A stretch of 64,000 bases of DNA, taken from the NCBI GenBank assembly GCA_032821775.1, contig JAVLRN010000006.1:2666001-2730000 (forward strand). Reading direction: 5' to 3'. The notes under the pieces were generated by a model. The model ran no database searches. It worked only from the letters and a program-made list of their open reading frames with translations, and had not been told where the DNA came from. This stretch comes from Sanguinoderma infundibulare. Taxonomy: Eukaryota > Basidiomycota > Agaricomycetes > Polyporales > Polyporaceae. The position numbers and the translations under genes are program-made. Shown here piece after piece: positions 33,280 through 44,375 of the stretch. The stretch's first letter is position 1. Every line of letters begins with the position of its first letter.

Positions 33280-35595
33280 CTACAGCCTTGCCTTCGGCAC
33301 TCCACCCCAGCTGGCGAACAGGTCGTAGAGGTCCTTGGCGGCGCGCTGGAGCTCGGCGCAGAACTCGTCGTTGGGCATCTCGGTGCGGGACGTGACGGTG
33401 AACTGGAGGAAGTCGTCGAAGCCGGCCGTGTAAGCGACGCCGAAGCCGTCGGGGACGACCTCGCCCCAGCCGTACGGCCCGAAGTTCTTGGTGTAGATCG
33501 CGGACGTGGAGAGCACCCAGTGCGCGGCGCGCTTCACGACCGGGTCCGAGAAGAGCGCGGGCATCCGCTCGCCGTCCTTGACGAGCATCTTGAGGCCTGT
33601 CGTGGGCGTTGTTGGTCTGTTAGTCCAAATGACATGGAGAGCAGACGTACCGAGGAGATGGCGGTCGACGCCGCGCCCGTTGCCCGCGGCCCGCGCGTAT
33701 GTCCCGTGCGCGTTGATCGCGTCCTTGAACAGCTCGACCCGCCGACCCGCGTCCTCCCGCGGGTCGTCCATGCTCGCGACCCACCGCTCGCTCTGCTCGC
33801 TAACCACACGGATCGCCTCCGTCCGGCCCTTGAGAAACTTGCGAACGGACGCGGCCTCGTACGTCCCGCCGTGGCGCTTCCAGCCCTTCGCCTTCAGCAG
33901 GCGCGCGTACGCGAGCTGGATGACCATCTGCGACCACCCGTCGGGCGAGACCCCGAACGCCTTGACCGCCGCCTTGCCGTACGGGGTGCGCACGACGTTC
34001 AGCGCTTGCGAGTTGATCAGCGCGAGCGCCGCCGCGGACGCCTCGTCCATCGCCTTCTGCGTCTCCGCACCGACGTTCCAGTCGAGCGGGGTGGGCAGCG
34101 CGCCGCGATGGTTCGCGTACAGGGGCGAGTTGGCGGACGAGGCGAAGGCGGGGGCGGCGATGAGGTCCAGGACGCGGTCGCACATGGTCGCGGTGGGCGT
34201 GCCGTCCATTACAGAGTGCTCGCCGACGAGCCCGGCCTTGCCGTCGGCGGAGACGACGAACTGGAGGGGCTTGTCCATCCAGCGGTTCCGGAGCCCGAGC
34301 TGCGGAGGGGCGTTGGGCAGGGGGACGACGGCGCCGTGCCAGAGGAGGCGGGAATGGTCGACGAAGGAGGGGGCGGACTCGGTGTCGAGGCAGAGGACGA
34401 AGGCGGCGGAGTGGATCATCGTGAGGATGTGGGCGTTGTGCGGGTCTGCGGCGAGCGTTTGGAAGTCCTGCGGTGCGGAGAGAGTCAACGAACTGAGCGT
34501 GGACGGTCGCCGTCAGAGCGCACCTTCGCCCAAACGTCGCGATTGGAGGCTGTCAGTACGCCGACGCCGGGATATTCCTCGGTCGTATTGTCGTATACGT
34601 GTTGAATTTGTCTTCGCAGAGCGTTAGTTGGTACGGACGAGGATTGGGTTGCGCATACACGCACCTTTGGAGTTCATCGAGAGACAGCAGCTTGCCATCC
34701 TGCCAAGACTCGAGCTTCCATACGCGACCGCGGTGGAAGACGGCGACGTGCCCTGACCGTCCGTTGTCCCCCTCCTTCGCATGACTCACCGACCAATCGA
34801 GGCCCGGTCCGGGAACGCGGCAGCAGTCAAACATCCATCTACACGTATTCCGCAATCTATAGCACCCACCGCGGAGAGAACGGAAGGGTATGTGCGTACC
34901 TCCATGTGTCCATGCATATAGGACCCTCCTTGGTCGCCTCTGGGGGTATCTGGCCGAGCATGTACTGCTCGCGGAATGTCATGACCGCACGCACGAGCGA
35001 AGCTGCGCGGTGCACGGGTGTTTGGGGGAGGCTTTGAGGATGCTCCTGGAACCCATCTACTCGCAAGACAGCTCAGACTATAAACGGTCGATGTATGTGT
35101 GCGAAATCACGTACAGAAGTAAGAGACGTTGACGAGGATCTGGGTCGAACCGCGATATGAGCTTCGTACGCTTTGGGACCAGAATGACCGGGCACTCACC
35201 GAATCACGGTATCCGAGGTACCCTCCATCGTCCCACCAGTCCTCGAGCCAGTGCAAGCGTCCCGGCTCGTCGTTGCGCTTCTGCAGCCTGTCCTGGAGCT
35301 CACGGGCGTATGCGCTCGCGCCGAAGTGGTCGACGGTTTCGACCGCGTCGGCGTACTCCCGCTCAGACCAGGCGATCGGCCTGAGAGTGTCCTTGAGCTT
35401 CGCGAGCGTTTCCGAGAGCGCGGGAACGGGCAAGCGGGGTAACCTTGCTTGTCCCGCGAACGTTGGTCCAGGGAGGGGTGGGGGCGCGAGGGCCTTCCAG
35501 TTTGCGGGCCGCGTCGTGCTGAATGGCGTAGTGGACATGGTGCGCGACGCAGACGGGGAGAGTCGGGGCAGCCTGAGGAGCATAGAGGAAGTCAT
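33280..35595 (-). CDS. Carnitine O-acetyltransferase
   Basis: Transfers acetyl groups between CoA and carnitine in mitochondria and peroxisomes. An arginine-rich leader (MLLRLPRLSPSASRTMS) fits a mitochondrial presequence, and a second Met (MSTTPFSTTRP) could start a shorter form. The C-terminus ARL is a plausible weak PTS1, so dual targeting as in yeast Cat2 is possible. Blocks: LPVPALSETLAKLKDTL; EYADAVETVDHFG; LEDWWDDGGYLGYRDS; AASLVRAVMTFREQYMLG; CCRVPGPGLDW; FHRGRVWKLE; the catalytic His in GLVGEHSVMDGTPT; GWSQMVIQLAYARL; GGTYEAASVRKFLKGRTE; and LSTSAIYTKNFGPYGWGEVV then GFGVAYTAGFDDFLQF. All family motifs are present. At least five introns. A fragment of a related gene is at 4895-5033. 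Confidence 0.93.
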
Positions 35596-35833
35596 CGAGA
35601 ACTGGCTCGGACTCGCGCTCTCGGAGACAGGAACGTTATCAACGCCCGTTCAACATGTGAATCTCGGCTACCTCATCATCCGCTCCCCAAGCCACTCGAG
35701 TCACCACATGTTCTGGAGGGATTCTGCATAATAAGAAGTTGCCTGTAGCTACCTGGGATAGACACATGAACGACAACACTCTTCGATAACGGCGGGAGAA
35801 TTAAAATACGAAAATATGAGTCCAGAGGACATA

Positions 35834-35918
35834 GGGCCTGGCCGGGAATTGAACCCGGGACCTCCTCCAAGCGGTACAGAAACCCTAAGAAGGAATCATA
35901 CTACTAGACCACCAGGCC
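35834..35918 (-). tRNA. tRNA-Pro (AGG) with a shorter intron
   Basis: Mature sequence is the same as at 9513 (acceptor GGCCTGG/CCAGGCC, T arm CCCGG-GTTCAATT-CCCGG, anticodon loop TTAGGG..T). Only the intron differs: about 13 nt here (TTTCTGTACCGCT) against about 19 nt there. Confidence 0.92.
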
Positions 35919-36218
35919 GACACAAAGCTCACGACTTCAACGGTAAATTCCAACGAGCAATTGCTTGTACTTACGAGTACGGTTATTAAGAGACACCCAC
36001 ATGGGTTACAGTTGTTGGTGCTGCCAACACGCAATTGGCCCTTCTCGATGTGATCATGAACCTCGAGGCCGAGCGGCTAAATATTGTAACATTATCCAAT
36101 TTGCGCATGCATGAGTATGTACTCAATGTTGACATAACGCCATCGGTCGACTCAAGGGAGTATTCTGAATCAACGTAAGTACGCTCAAAAACAAGAACTG
36201 GGGTCGAGGACTGGATGA

Positions 36219-36297
36219 TGACCACCGCAGGGGTCGAACCTGCAATCTCCTGATTACCGAATCGTAGTCAGACGCGTTGCCATTACGCCAGGCGGCC
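36219..36297 (-). tRNA. tRNA-Arg (ACG) with very short intron
   Basis: Acceptor GGCCGCC pairs with GGTGGTC, T arm GCAGG-TTCGACC-CCTGC, anticodon stem TCTGA/TCAGG around CTACGA, giving anticodon ACG. Seven extra nucleotides lie between the two halves of the loop, read as a 7-nt intron. Identical to the gene at 50303. Confidence 0.88.
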
Positions 36298-36818
36298 ATG
36301 ACATAAAGGTCCAAATTGAACCACATGAAGGCGGAGGCATATTCTGGAGATTTCATCGTTGCCGCAGGTCCGTGTGGCCATGACCACGAATGTACTAGTG
36401 CAGGTGGGTTTATTACATGCGACGCTGCAGAGCAGTCTCCCGGGACGACGCTAACAATTTGTATTACATTTACGCCACCTGTAAGGTGTACTTCACAGGT
36501 TCTCTAAAGACTAACCCCTCCGATCGTCGTGTCGACTTGAAAGGCTTCCAAAGCGATCGCGGTTCGACCTCGCGCCGGAACAGAGTGCACTCGGACCCCA
36601 TATATCTGGATAATTCATGTGAGGTGCAGGTTTTCAGCTTCAGGTCGTGGATTCCGGTAGCCATATGGCGCGCGCCTCGCCCACCGGTCTGTGTCGACTG
36701 CTATTCGACGGGTAATACCCACGCACCGACCACAACGCCCACACAGGTTCGGATATCTGGTCGACGCCTCCATGGTATTCCAATTGAGTCCCCTCGTATC
36801 GGTTGTCCACCGCACGCT
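36298..36818. other. P450 5' flank, partly duplicated at 2500-2669
   Basis: The last ~95 bp are shared with the P450 fragment at the left end of the window. A frame runs into the P450 from upstream, but ATG 36819 is followed by the membrane anchor and is the better start. Confidence 0.55.
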
Positions 36819-38960
36819 ATGGGGTCCCACTCAGACAACTCTCTTTATGTCGCTGTCGGTTCGATCCTCGCAGCGCTGCTCGTATTTTTCTTCCGTCGAT
36901 GGGCCCGCGACACCCGAGTCTACCCTCCCGGGCCGCCGCCGAGATTCCTCTTTGGAAACTTGAGCGACATCCCATCAGGGGGATATGAGTGGGAGTCCTA
37001 TTGTGCTTTAAGTAAGAGGTGTGGTACGTATCTCAACCAAGGCTACCGTTCGACGCTCTCACTGACGGCTCGTATGTCAGAGAGCGACATCGTTTACCTC
37101 ACCGCACTGGGCTCCAAACTACTCGTCCTGAGCTCCTTCGAAGCCGGTCGCGATCTCCTTGACAAGAAAGGCGCTATCTACTCGTCGAGACCCAGATTGG
37201 TGATGATCAATGAGCTGTGGGTATCTCTTTACATTGATGACATGAAGTTCGCTCAACAATGTGTCAGAATGGGGTGGGATTGGAGCCTCATTCTCAAGCC
37301 ATACGGGCGAGACTTTCAAGCCTATCGTCGTGCCATCCAACAAGAGTTCCAGCATTCCGTTGTGGTCGTTTCATATCGTCCCATCATCACCCGCGAGTCG
37401 ACGGCCCTCCTTCGTCGTCTTGCTGAAACCCCCGCGGACTTGTCCAAGCACCTGAAGCAGTGCGTGACCATATTGAACTGCACCGGAATGCGCATTCACG
37501 TCCCGACAGGATGGCCGGCGCGGCGATTATGATGGTCACCTATGGTCATCAAGTGACTTCCGCTGAAGACGAGTTTGTCGCGCTCGCGGAGCTAGTTCGA
37601 GAGAACGACGAGAAGACGCCTGGAAGCAATATTGTCGATGTCGTCCCTATCCGTGAGTCTGTTCGAACTCGCGTTTCGTACTGGACGATGACGAAACCAA
37701 TAATCAGTGAAGTACATCCCAGCGTGGTTTCCAGGAGCCGGTTTCAAACGCGCGGCGCTGTACGCTCGAAAGCTAGCCTGGGACATGCGCTACATTCCGT
37801 TCCAAGCAGTCAAAGCGCAGTTTGTGAGCTCGCCCTCGGGCCCTATGTCGTATTCCTGTCCCTGATGCTCACCCGATGTTGCAGGCATCGGGAACCTGTC
37901 CGGATTCGATGGTCAGCCGGCTTCTGCAGGTCGAGTCTCCTCTTGAAGGCGTTAGCAAAGATGAGTTCGCGATGAACAGCGGCGGAGTGGTATATAGCGG
38001 TGTGTCGTCTTTCAAACAGTTACGATGCCTCCCTGTTGACTGCATTGATGACACGGAATAGCTGGCGCTGACACGGTTGGTTTTCTGGAACTGTGCAAGT
38101 GCAATTGCTCCCGCTCACAACCTCTCAGACCGTAGCTGCGCTCCTCAACTTCGTTCTCGCTATGATGCTGTATCCGGAGGTGCAGCGACGTGCTCAAACA
38201 GAGCTTGACGAGATCGTTGGCAGGGATCGACTGCCCACCTTCGAAGATCGTTCTCGCCTTCCGTATATCGAGAACACACTGAAGGAAACGTTGCGCTGGA
38301 AGGCAATCTCCCCTCTTGGTTTGTAGTGCGTCTCATCCTCCGTATACGCGACGCTGAGCTCGTTTCGCTAGGTGTCCCGCACGCCACGACTGAAGATGAT
38401 ATGTACCGCGGCATGTTCATTCCAAAAGGAACCACAGTCATCGCGAATCTATTGTGCGCAAACAGCTGTCCTTTCCCATGTTCATGATCTTACTCACGGC
38501 ATAATCGACCAGTGCTATGCTCCACGACGAGTCCGTGTACAAGAATCCATCCGAGTTCGTCCCCGAGCGGTATGAACCGCGCCCCGAGGTACCATCCGGC
38601 GAACCCGATCCCACGCGTGTCGCATTCGGCTTCGGTAGGAGGTGCGTGCCATGAGGGTCTTCCAGGGCTTTATGCGCGACACTCACGTTCAGATCACAGA
38701 ATCTGCGCCGGGAGATTCTTCGCAGACGAGAGCGTCTGGTTGACGATAGCCCTGATGCTGCATGTCTTCGACATCTCGAATCCAGCAAACGAGCCTGCCA
38801 AGGTCGAGTGGTGCTCCGGGCTTGTTAGGTTCGTCTGCCTTTGACAGCCGAGTCAATGCTGTGTTTACTAACGTGTGCGGGCAGTCTTCCGTCCGAGTTT
38901 CCTTTCAAGCTGTCTCTTCGATTCCCCGGCGCCGCAGACCTTGCGAACAATTTCGAGTAA
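36819..38960 (+). CDS. Cytochrome P450 monooxygenase, apparently intact
   Basis: ER-anchored haem-thiolate monooxygenase of about 510 residues. Anchor: NSLYVAVGSILAALLVFFF, then the proline hinge YPPGPPPRFLFGNL. With about eleven short introns removed, the frame gives DFQAYRRAIQQEF (C-helix area), MVTYGHQV, the I-helix motif SAGADTTVAALLNFVLAM, the ExxR motif KETLRW, FVPERYEP, and the haem loop FGFGRRICAGRFF with the ligand Cys. The I-helix motif depends on a 14-nt exon (38062-38075, CTGGCGCTGACACG). It belongs to the large Agaricomycete P450 expansions (OxyPhen/CYP512/CYP5144-like grade), but no family number can be given safely. A second P450 (broken) and an alpha/beta hydrolase follow, so a shared catabolic or natural-product role is possible but unproven. 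Confidence 0.9.
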
Positions 38961-39529
38961 GAGGATCGATGTTATCGAAGTGCTGTGTCAATAACTCGCT
39001 TGTATAGTTCATGAGCTTCATGAGCGCGAGGACGGGGTCAGGATCCGTGACTATGGAAAATGATGGGTATCAGCGCAGTGCGTTCTTTGTGGGTGGCGCG
39101 TGTATATGTTCCCGGTTCAGTTGAAGCAACCCCCACGAGTTGCGTCACGTTGCAACCAACGCCACCCCGCACCCACTACAGGCAGTGATCAATCAGTGGG
39201 CACGGAATGTCGAATATAGGACCTTCGCACTATTTACGCGGGCGTGTAGTCAACAGTTGGAACTCTAACCGTATCCCTGCTCCGACGTCTCACAGACCTT
39301 CTCGGAATCACACCTCGGCGTTGTCGGTCCAGCACCCCCAAACGACCAGCGGCGCCCATAATGCGTTGGGCGTGAAGAAGAACATGCTTCCCGGGGGAAG
39401 CAAGGACCTGGGCCGGCCGCCACAGAAGCCATCGCATATTGTGAAGTTAAGCAGGGTCTTCCAGTAGAAGCTATCCAGCTGGAAGGTCAGACAATGAACA
39501 ACCAACTGATCAAGAGCAGCACAAACAGG
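38961..39529. other. Intergenic between converging P450 genes
   Basis: No gene recognised. The broken P450 loses similarity at its right border (about 39530), so the missing 3' end of that gene should have been here. Confidence 0.5.
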
Positions 39530-39802
39530 AAGATGTGAGAGATGAATTCATCTGGCGCGGAAGTCAGGGCGGAAATAAAGTCAGTAATTGCCCTCTCTAG
39601 GACATGGTGCTGCGCAGGGATAGCGCGAGCGTGCATGGCATCGCGCATCTGCCTGCGGGCACGATTGTAGCGGTGCCCGAGCTGCAAAAAGGACAAGGCG
39701 CAGTCATATTTCGCGCTAGATTACCAAGTATCAGTGACATCCTGGACGAGAGGGAAGGATATGCTCACAGCTGCGGCATGATACGGACAGGCTTGTTAGA
39801 TA

Positions 39803-40508
39803 CAGTGACTTACAAAACTGTTTCCAGAAAAGTTACTCCCACACCATTTTTGGTATATCTCCACAAGTACTTAATTTATGGACATGATTTAAAGTGCGTT
39901 CGGTAGATATGCTTCCTGGATTTCGATCGAGCTATATATTATGTGAAATGGATAAAAACTCCTGGAGATATTGAGCGCTCTTTGCACTCACTGCCTGGAA
40001 ACAGTTTTGTACCTCTTTCCAGCACCACACATAATTTATTCATGAAAGAGCATATACAGACAATTGTCAAATATCTTGGTGGCAATGTTGTGTGCACTAT
40101 TTATATACATCAGTCCAGGCTATAATCTCACACAATACATCCCACTTTCCTGCCATAACCATGCCTAAAGCTCTTTCTTAGCAACCATTAACCAAGTCAC
40201 CTCTCCTCGCTAAGTAACACCATTCTATCACCTATATCCAGGTTAAAACTGGTGTTGGAAGTAGTGACATCAGTAAATGTTACTCCACACACTACCCTAA
40301 GGTCTCCAAGGTCAAGGGTGGTCACCTATTGCTTTTTTTCCCGACTACCGTATATTATGCAACTTACCTTATTGAGGCCGGGATGGCCAATACCACTGTT
40401 CAGGCCCACAATTCTTGTAAGGATGCATTCCTCAGGACTGTATGTGTCAATGCTATTCATTGTAGGCTGAAGGGATAAAGCACAATTGCAGTAACAATGC
40501 AGAAACAC
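39803..40508 (+). repeat. Left arm of the fold-back element (706 bp)
   Basis: Inverted copy of 40714-41419. It ends with AGAAACAC (40501-40508), after which the sequence diverges into the loop. Confidence 0.9.
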
Positions 40509-40713
40509 TGCTAACCTGCATTATGTAGTTAACTATCTAGTTACTCAGCCTCTCTGCCCTCTTTTTTCACATATACTTCCTCTCATATGATCCAATTTTG
40601 TTCATATTGGTCTCCTCTGATGATGTCAGCCTTATTCATTCCTTCATAGTCTAGCATTCCTTTGAAATAATGACATTGTACTGCTTGGCCTTGTGTATAG
40701 TGTTAAGTTGAAG

Positions 40714-41419
40714 GTGTTTCTGCATTGTTACTGCAATTGTGCTTTATCCCTTCAGCCTACAATGAATAGCATTGACACATACAGTCCTGAGGAATGCATC
40801 CTTACAAGAATTGTGGGCCTGAACAGTGGTATTGGCCATCCCGGCCTCAATAAGGTGAGTTGCATAATATACGGTAGTCAGGAAAAAAAGCAATAGGTGA
40901 CCACCCTTGGCCTTGGAGACCTTAGGGTAGTGTGTGGAGTAACATTTACTGATGTCACTACTTCCAACACCAGTTTTAACCTGGATATAGGTGATAGAAT
41001 GGTGTTACTTAGCGAGGAGAGGTGACTTGGTTAATGGTTGCTAAGAAAGAGCTTTAGGCATGGTTATGGCAGGAAAGTGGGATGTATTGTGTGAGATTAT
41101 AGCCTGGACTGATGTATATAAATAGTGCACACAACATTGCCACCAAGATATTTGACAATTGTCTGTATATGCTCTTTCATGAATAAATTATGTGTGGTGC
41201 TGGAAAGAGGTACAAAACTGTTTCCAGGCAGTGAGTGCAAAGAGCGCTCAATATCTCCAGGAGTTTTTATCCATTTCACATAATATATAGCTCGATCGAA
41301 ATCCAGGAAGCATATCTACCGAACGCACTTTAAATCATGTCCATAAATTAAGTACTTGTGGAGATATGCCAAAAACGGCATGGGAGTAACTTTTCTGGAA
41401 ACAGTTTTGTAAGTCACTG
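40714..41419 (-). repeat. Right arm of the fold-back element (706 bp)
   Basis: Begins GTGTTTCT, the inverse of the left arm's inner end, and finishes GTAAGTCACTG at the TA target. Same length as the left arm. Confidence 0.9.
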
Positions 41420-41778
41420 TAAAGTATTGCAGCGTTTGTTGAGGAGTCGATCTGCAACGTCGATGTCGGTGATGAAAGCCAGGGGTTTGCCCAGAATCTT
41501 AATAAACACGAGTGATCCTTGAAGACATTCAGATTTGAACCACCCAAATATAATTACATGTGCTCACCATGCTCTTTGCGCCATTGATCTAGAAGTTGAA
41601 GGGGTCGATCCTTGAACAGGCCGGCGAACGTCAAACCTATGATAGGATATCCTTTTGGACCAGGAGGGGTACGTGAGGAGAGGAGTGCCGCACGATACGC
41701 ATACAGTAGAAGGAAACCTAAAGACAGGACCTCGGCAGCGAGAATAAGGGGCACATCGGCGAACTGGAACGTCGACAT

Positions 41779-42364
41779 GATCGCGAGTAAGTGCGTATGA
41801 CCTACCAAGGACTATTATATTCCCGCTGGGCGGAAGTGGGCGCTGAGCGGCCATCTACACGCACTCTCGAGTCCAAAGAAGGAGACACTTGACATGGCTT
41901 GGTGACAAGTGCGGAGGTGGTGGGTCGAAGCAGCGGGGGCCGTTCCCGACGTGGACCGCTCGGCTGATTCAGACTCCGCCATCGGAGGAACGGTGGGCGC
42001 CAGAGATACACGATCCCTCTTCCTGCCGCACAATCATGGATACTTTCCAGAGGTCTTCAAAACGCTTCCTCTTCTCGACAGAAACACGTCCACATCGGCT
42101 ACCTCGGGACCCCATCTGGTGGTCGGACGCCCCGATACACCCCCGGGCGTAGTCGCGGGCCTGGTGTTCCCATCGACGTCGACTGTCTCTGGAAAACAGC
42201 TGCCAGTTTCCTGGGATCGCGAAAGGGTGCCAGTGGGAATGCGAAGACATGGGCGTAACGCGCGGGGATTCGGACTTCTAGTATCCGGCAGCGCTCGGTG
42301 CACACTGTGTCGCCCCTTCGCCTCGACCCTGTCCCAAGCTACCTGCATCCCAATCTGCCCCTCC
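41779..42364. promoter_or_regulatory. Divergent region between the broken P450 and the hydrolase
   Basis: Both genes point outward from this 586-bp interval, so it probably contains both promoters. Overlapping frames occur on both strands, but I see no family similarity. A TATTATAT stretch (41812-41819) is correctly placed for the P450. Confidence 0.45.
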
Positions 42365-43754
42365 ATGTCAGACGTTGAAGGCACTGACTTCACTCTTCCC
42401 GGTGTCCCCACCGACGGCGGCCTGGACATTGCGCTGACTCGCTACCGGCCCCGCCACAACTCAAACCTAGAAATTCGTGGCATTCATCTGTCTCTCGTTT
42501 GTGTACATGCCGTATCGTATTGTGCGTATCTCTCTTTACCAGCATGCCTAGCCGCGTGACTGACTATTTTCCTTTTTACCTGCAGATAAGGAGAGCTGGC
42601 TACCGGCGATCGAGTGTCTTTTCGACTTGCAGTCCAAGGCTCCCAACACTCACTTCACCATCATCGAGGCATGGTCCATCGACTTCCCTAATCACGGTCG
42701 CGCCGCGATCATGAACGAGAAACGGCTGATGAGTCGACCTCAGGGCATCAGTCAGTCTTGATTCCTGCTACGGCGGAGCGCGTACGCTGAGTTCCCCTCT
42801 CAAAAGCCGCTCATGAGTCGGCTCGCGCGATCCAGGTCTTGCTTAAGTCGGGGCTCATCCAAGGAACCTCGGTCGTCGGCCTGGGCCACTCAGCAGGCGG
42901 TTGCGTCCTGTACCGTGTCACCTCTCTTTAACCTTCTGCAGCGCACTGACGGACGAACCAGACCGCTCACGACCATCGGCTATCCCGTCGACCACCTTCC
43001 GTTCTCGTCTCTTATCCTTGTCGAGCCCGGAATCATGACGCCGCAGATGATTGACCGCGTCACCGCCATGGGCATGCCATACAACAGCATCCTCAGTATG
43101 GCCAAGACACGCAAGGACACCTGGCCTTCGCGTGCTGCCGCGCGCGCATGGATGTCGACCCGACTGCCCTGGAAACACTGGACGCCTCGCTCGCTCGACC
43201 TCTTCCTTGTGCGTTGAGCAAGCGTTCCTCGATTTGAAAGCTGACATGCATGCAATTGGTTTAGGAGTACGGACTGCGCGATCTCCCGACGAGGACGTAT
43301 CCGGGTGCCCAGAGCGGTGTGACGCTCTGCTGTACGCGCGCCCAAGAAGCCGTGGGGTACATATACAACCAAGATTCGATCGATACCATGGCGCGTTTGA
43401 AGGATATATGTCCCGCGATCCCTGTTCACTGTGTCTTCGGGGACCGAGTAGACCTCATGTGAGTGTGCGATCTTCCCATCCCGCTCTCCCCCTTCGGCCC
43501 CGACCTTACTTGAATGCCAGACCGGATGTTGCGAAAGCGGATATCGTGGACGAGCAGCAGGGCCGAAAGATGGCTTCAATCACGAAAATCCCCGGCCCCG
43601 GACATCTTGTAAGTAGCGCTTATTGCGCACGTTTACGACAACTCTGAGTCGCGTCTCATACTAGATTATCATGGAGGATCCGCAGAATGTAGCCTTGGAG
43701 GTCTGGAGAATCCTGTGCAACGGACAATGGGGCGAGAAGTTGTGTCGGCTCTAA
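42365..43754 (+). CDS. Alpha/beta hydrolase-1 family protein
   Basis: About 330 residues in seven exons. The core includes LVCVHAVSY (oxyanion-hole region), KESWLPAIECLFDLQSK, FTIIEAWSIDFPNHGRAA, the nucleophile elbow VVGLGHSAGGC (GxSxG), LPFSSLILVEPGIMTPQMI, DTWPSRAAARAWMSTRLPW, AQSGVTLCCTRAQEAVGYIY, VHCVFGDRVDLM (acid residue) and the catalytic His in KIPGPGHLII. The intron after GGCV needs the acceptor at ACCAG near 42961 to keep frame. Similar proteins are common in Agaricomycetes; yeast Lpx1 and peroxisomal lipases are distant relatives. The substrate is unknown. A peroxisomal PTS1 may end the protein (CRL). Confidence 0.82.
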
Positions 43755-43857
43755 CGAATCGTCAGAGTGGAGTTCGTTATACCGTTGCAATCGCTTTCGT
43801 GTATGTCAAATTGGAGAGAATCTTTCACTGCGCATCTCACGCACTACTGTAACACTA

Positions 43858-44375
43858 TGCAGTCCCTCGACTCCCGCCCCGACATCGACCGCTCCGCGCT
43901 GCGCAAGATCATGGTTGACGCTATCCCCGCCGACCCCATCAAGCGCGGTTACGGCCTCGTGTCCGCCGTCCGGCTCAGCAACGGCGAGCACGAGCTCACG
44001 TTCGCGAATGGAGACAAGACGGTGTGGGGCATCCTCATCGGGGCCGACAGGGCGAACTCACGCGTGCGCTCGCTATGTTGTGACGGGCATCCCGTCTCTC
44101 GAAATGGACTGCGAGCGTTGGCTGATCTGCCAGCGGCGTCACGGGCGCAGAGATCTCCGTCGTGCCCGAGGTCACCACCCTTCCCGCACTGAAGGAGGTG
44201 GTCGAGATGGTCGGCGAGGAGAGCCTCTACGGCTGCGAGCACTCACGGCAACTTCGGCGACGGGCGCATCCGCGCGTACGCGTGGTTCCGCGCGCTGGCG
44301 GACTGAGCGCTGCCCTCAGAACCCGCTGCGGCGCGCAAGATACAAGAGTTCCGAACGTGCCGGTCGAAGCTTGAG
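43858..44375 (+). pseudogene. FAD-dependent monooxygenase fragment
   Basis: Reads MQSLDSRPDIDRSALRKIM, GYGLVSAVRLSNGEHELTFA, then VWGILIGADRANSRVR, the middle of the aromatic/FAD monooxygenase fold (GD-type motif region, GAD). Later, in other frames, GIPSLEM and GDGRIRAYAWFRALAD match the next family blocks. The N-terminal GxGxxG and the C-terminal half are missing, and the frame shifts at least twice. It is a decayed remnant. Confidence 0.75.

Larger units (their letters stand above)
39803..41419. mobile_element. Fold-back (giant palindrome) DNA transposon, Tc1/mariner-type TA insertion
   Basis: Bounded by TA on both sides (39801-39802, 41420-41421). Ends are CAGTGACTTACAAAAC and its exact inverse. 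The whole element is two 706-bp arms, 39803-40508 and 40714-41419, that are nearly perfect inverted copies, around a 205-bp loop. By eye the arms differ at only about ten positions. It is AT-rich compared with its surroundings. Open frames of about 60 codons occur in both arms, but they resemble no transposase, so it is non-autonomous. TA target and CAGTG-type ends point to the Tc1/mariner (pogo/Fot1-like) superfamily; the inverted-arm form may have arisen by a head-to-head duplication of a MITE. Confidence 0.9.
39530..41778 (-). pseudogene. Second P450, interrupted by a fold-back transposon and 3' truncated
   Basis: Starts MSTFQFADVPLILAAEVLSL (41778), then the hinge RTPPGPKGYPIIGLTFAG. After an intron, exon 2 reads GSLVFIKILGKPLAFIT to LLNKRCNT. 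At that point the 1,617-bp fold-back element sits in a TA. Beyond it the frame resumes SNKPVRIMPQL, then an intron and LGHRYNRARRQMRDAMHARA to DEFISHI. Removing the element plus one TA keeps the reading frame exactly. The I-helix, ExxR and haem loop are missing after about 39530, so the gene is also truncated. The haem site is absent, so no P450 activity is expected. Confidence 0.88.

Noticed and set aside
33202..34627. Long plus-strand open frames (up to ~467 codons)
   Set aside because: They are antisense shadows of the GC-rich carnitine acetyltransferase exon and show low-complexity, GC-driven composition.
39943..41279. Identical ~60-codon open frames on opposite strands
   Set aside because: They exist because of the palindromic arms; they resemble no transposase and are short for a gene.
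39801..41421. The fold-back element as a spliced intron (ends contain GTAAGT and CAG)
   Set aside because: On the P450 strand the possible GT/AG choices give a stop codon, and the TA duplication is the signature of transposition, not of an intron.
36819..44375. Complete secondary-metabolite cluster
   Set aside because: No synthase, terpene cyclase, transporter or regulator is seen, and several members are fragments.
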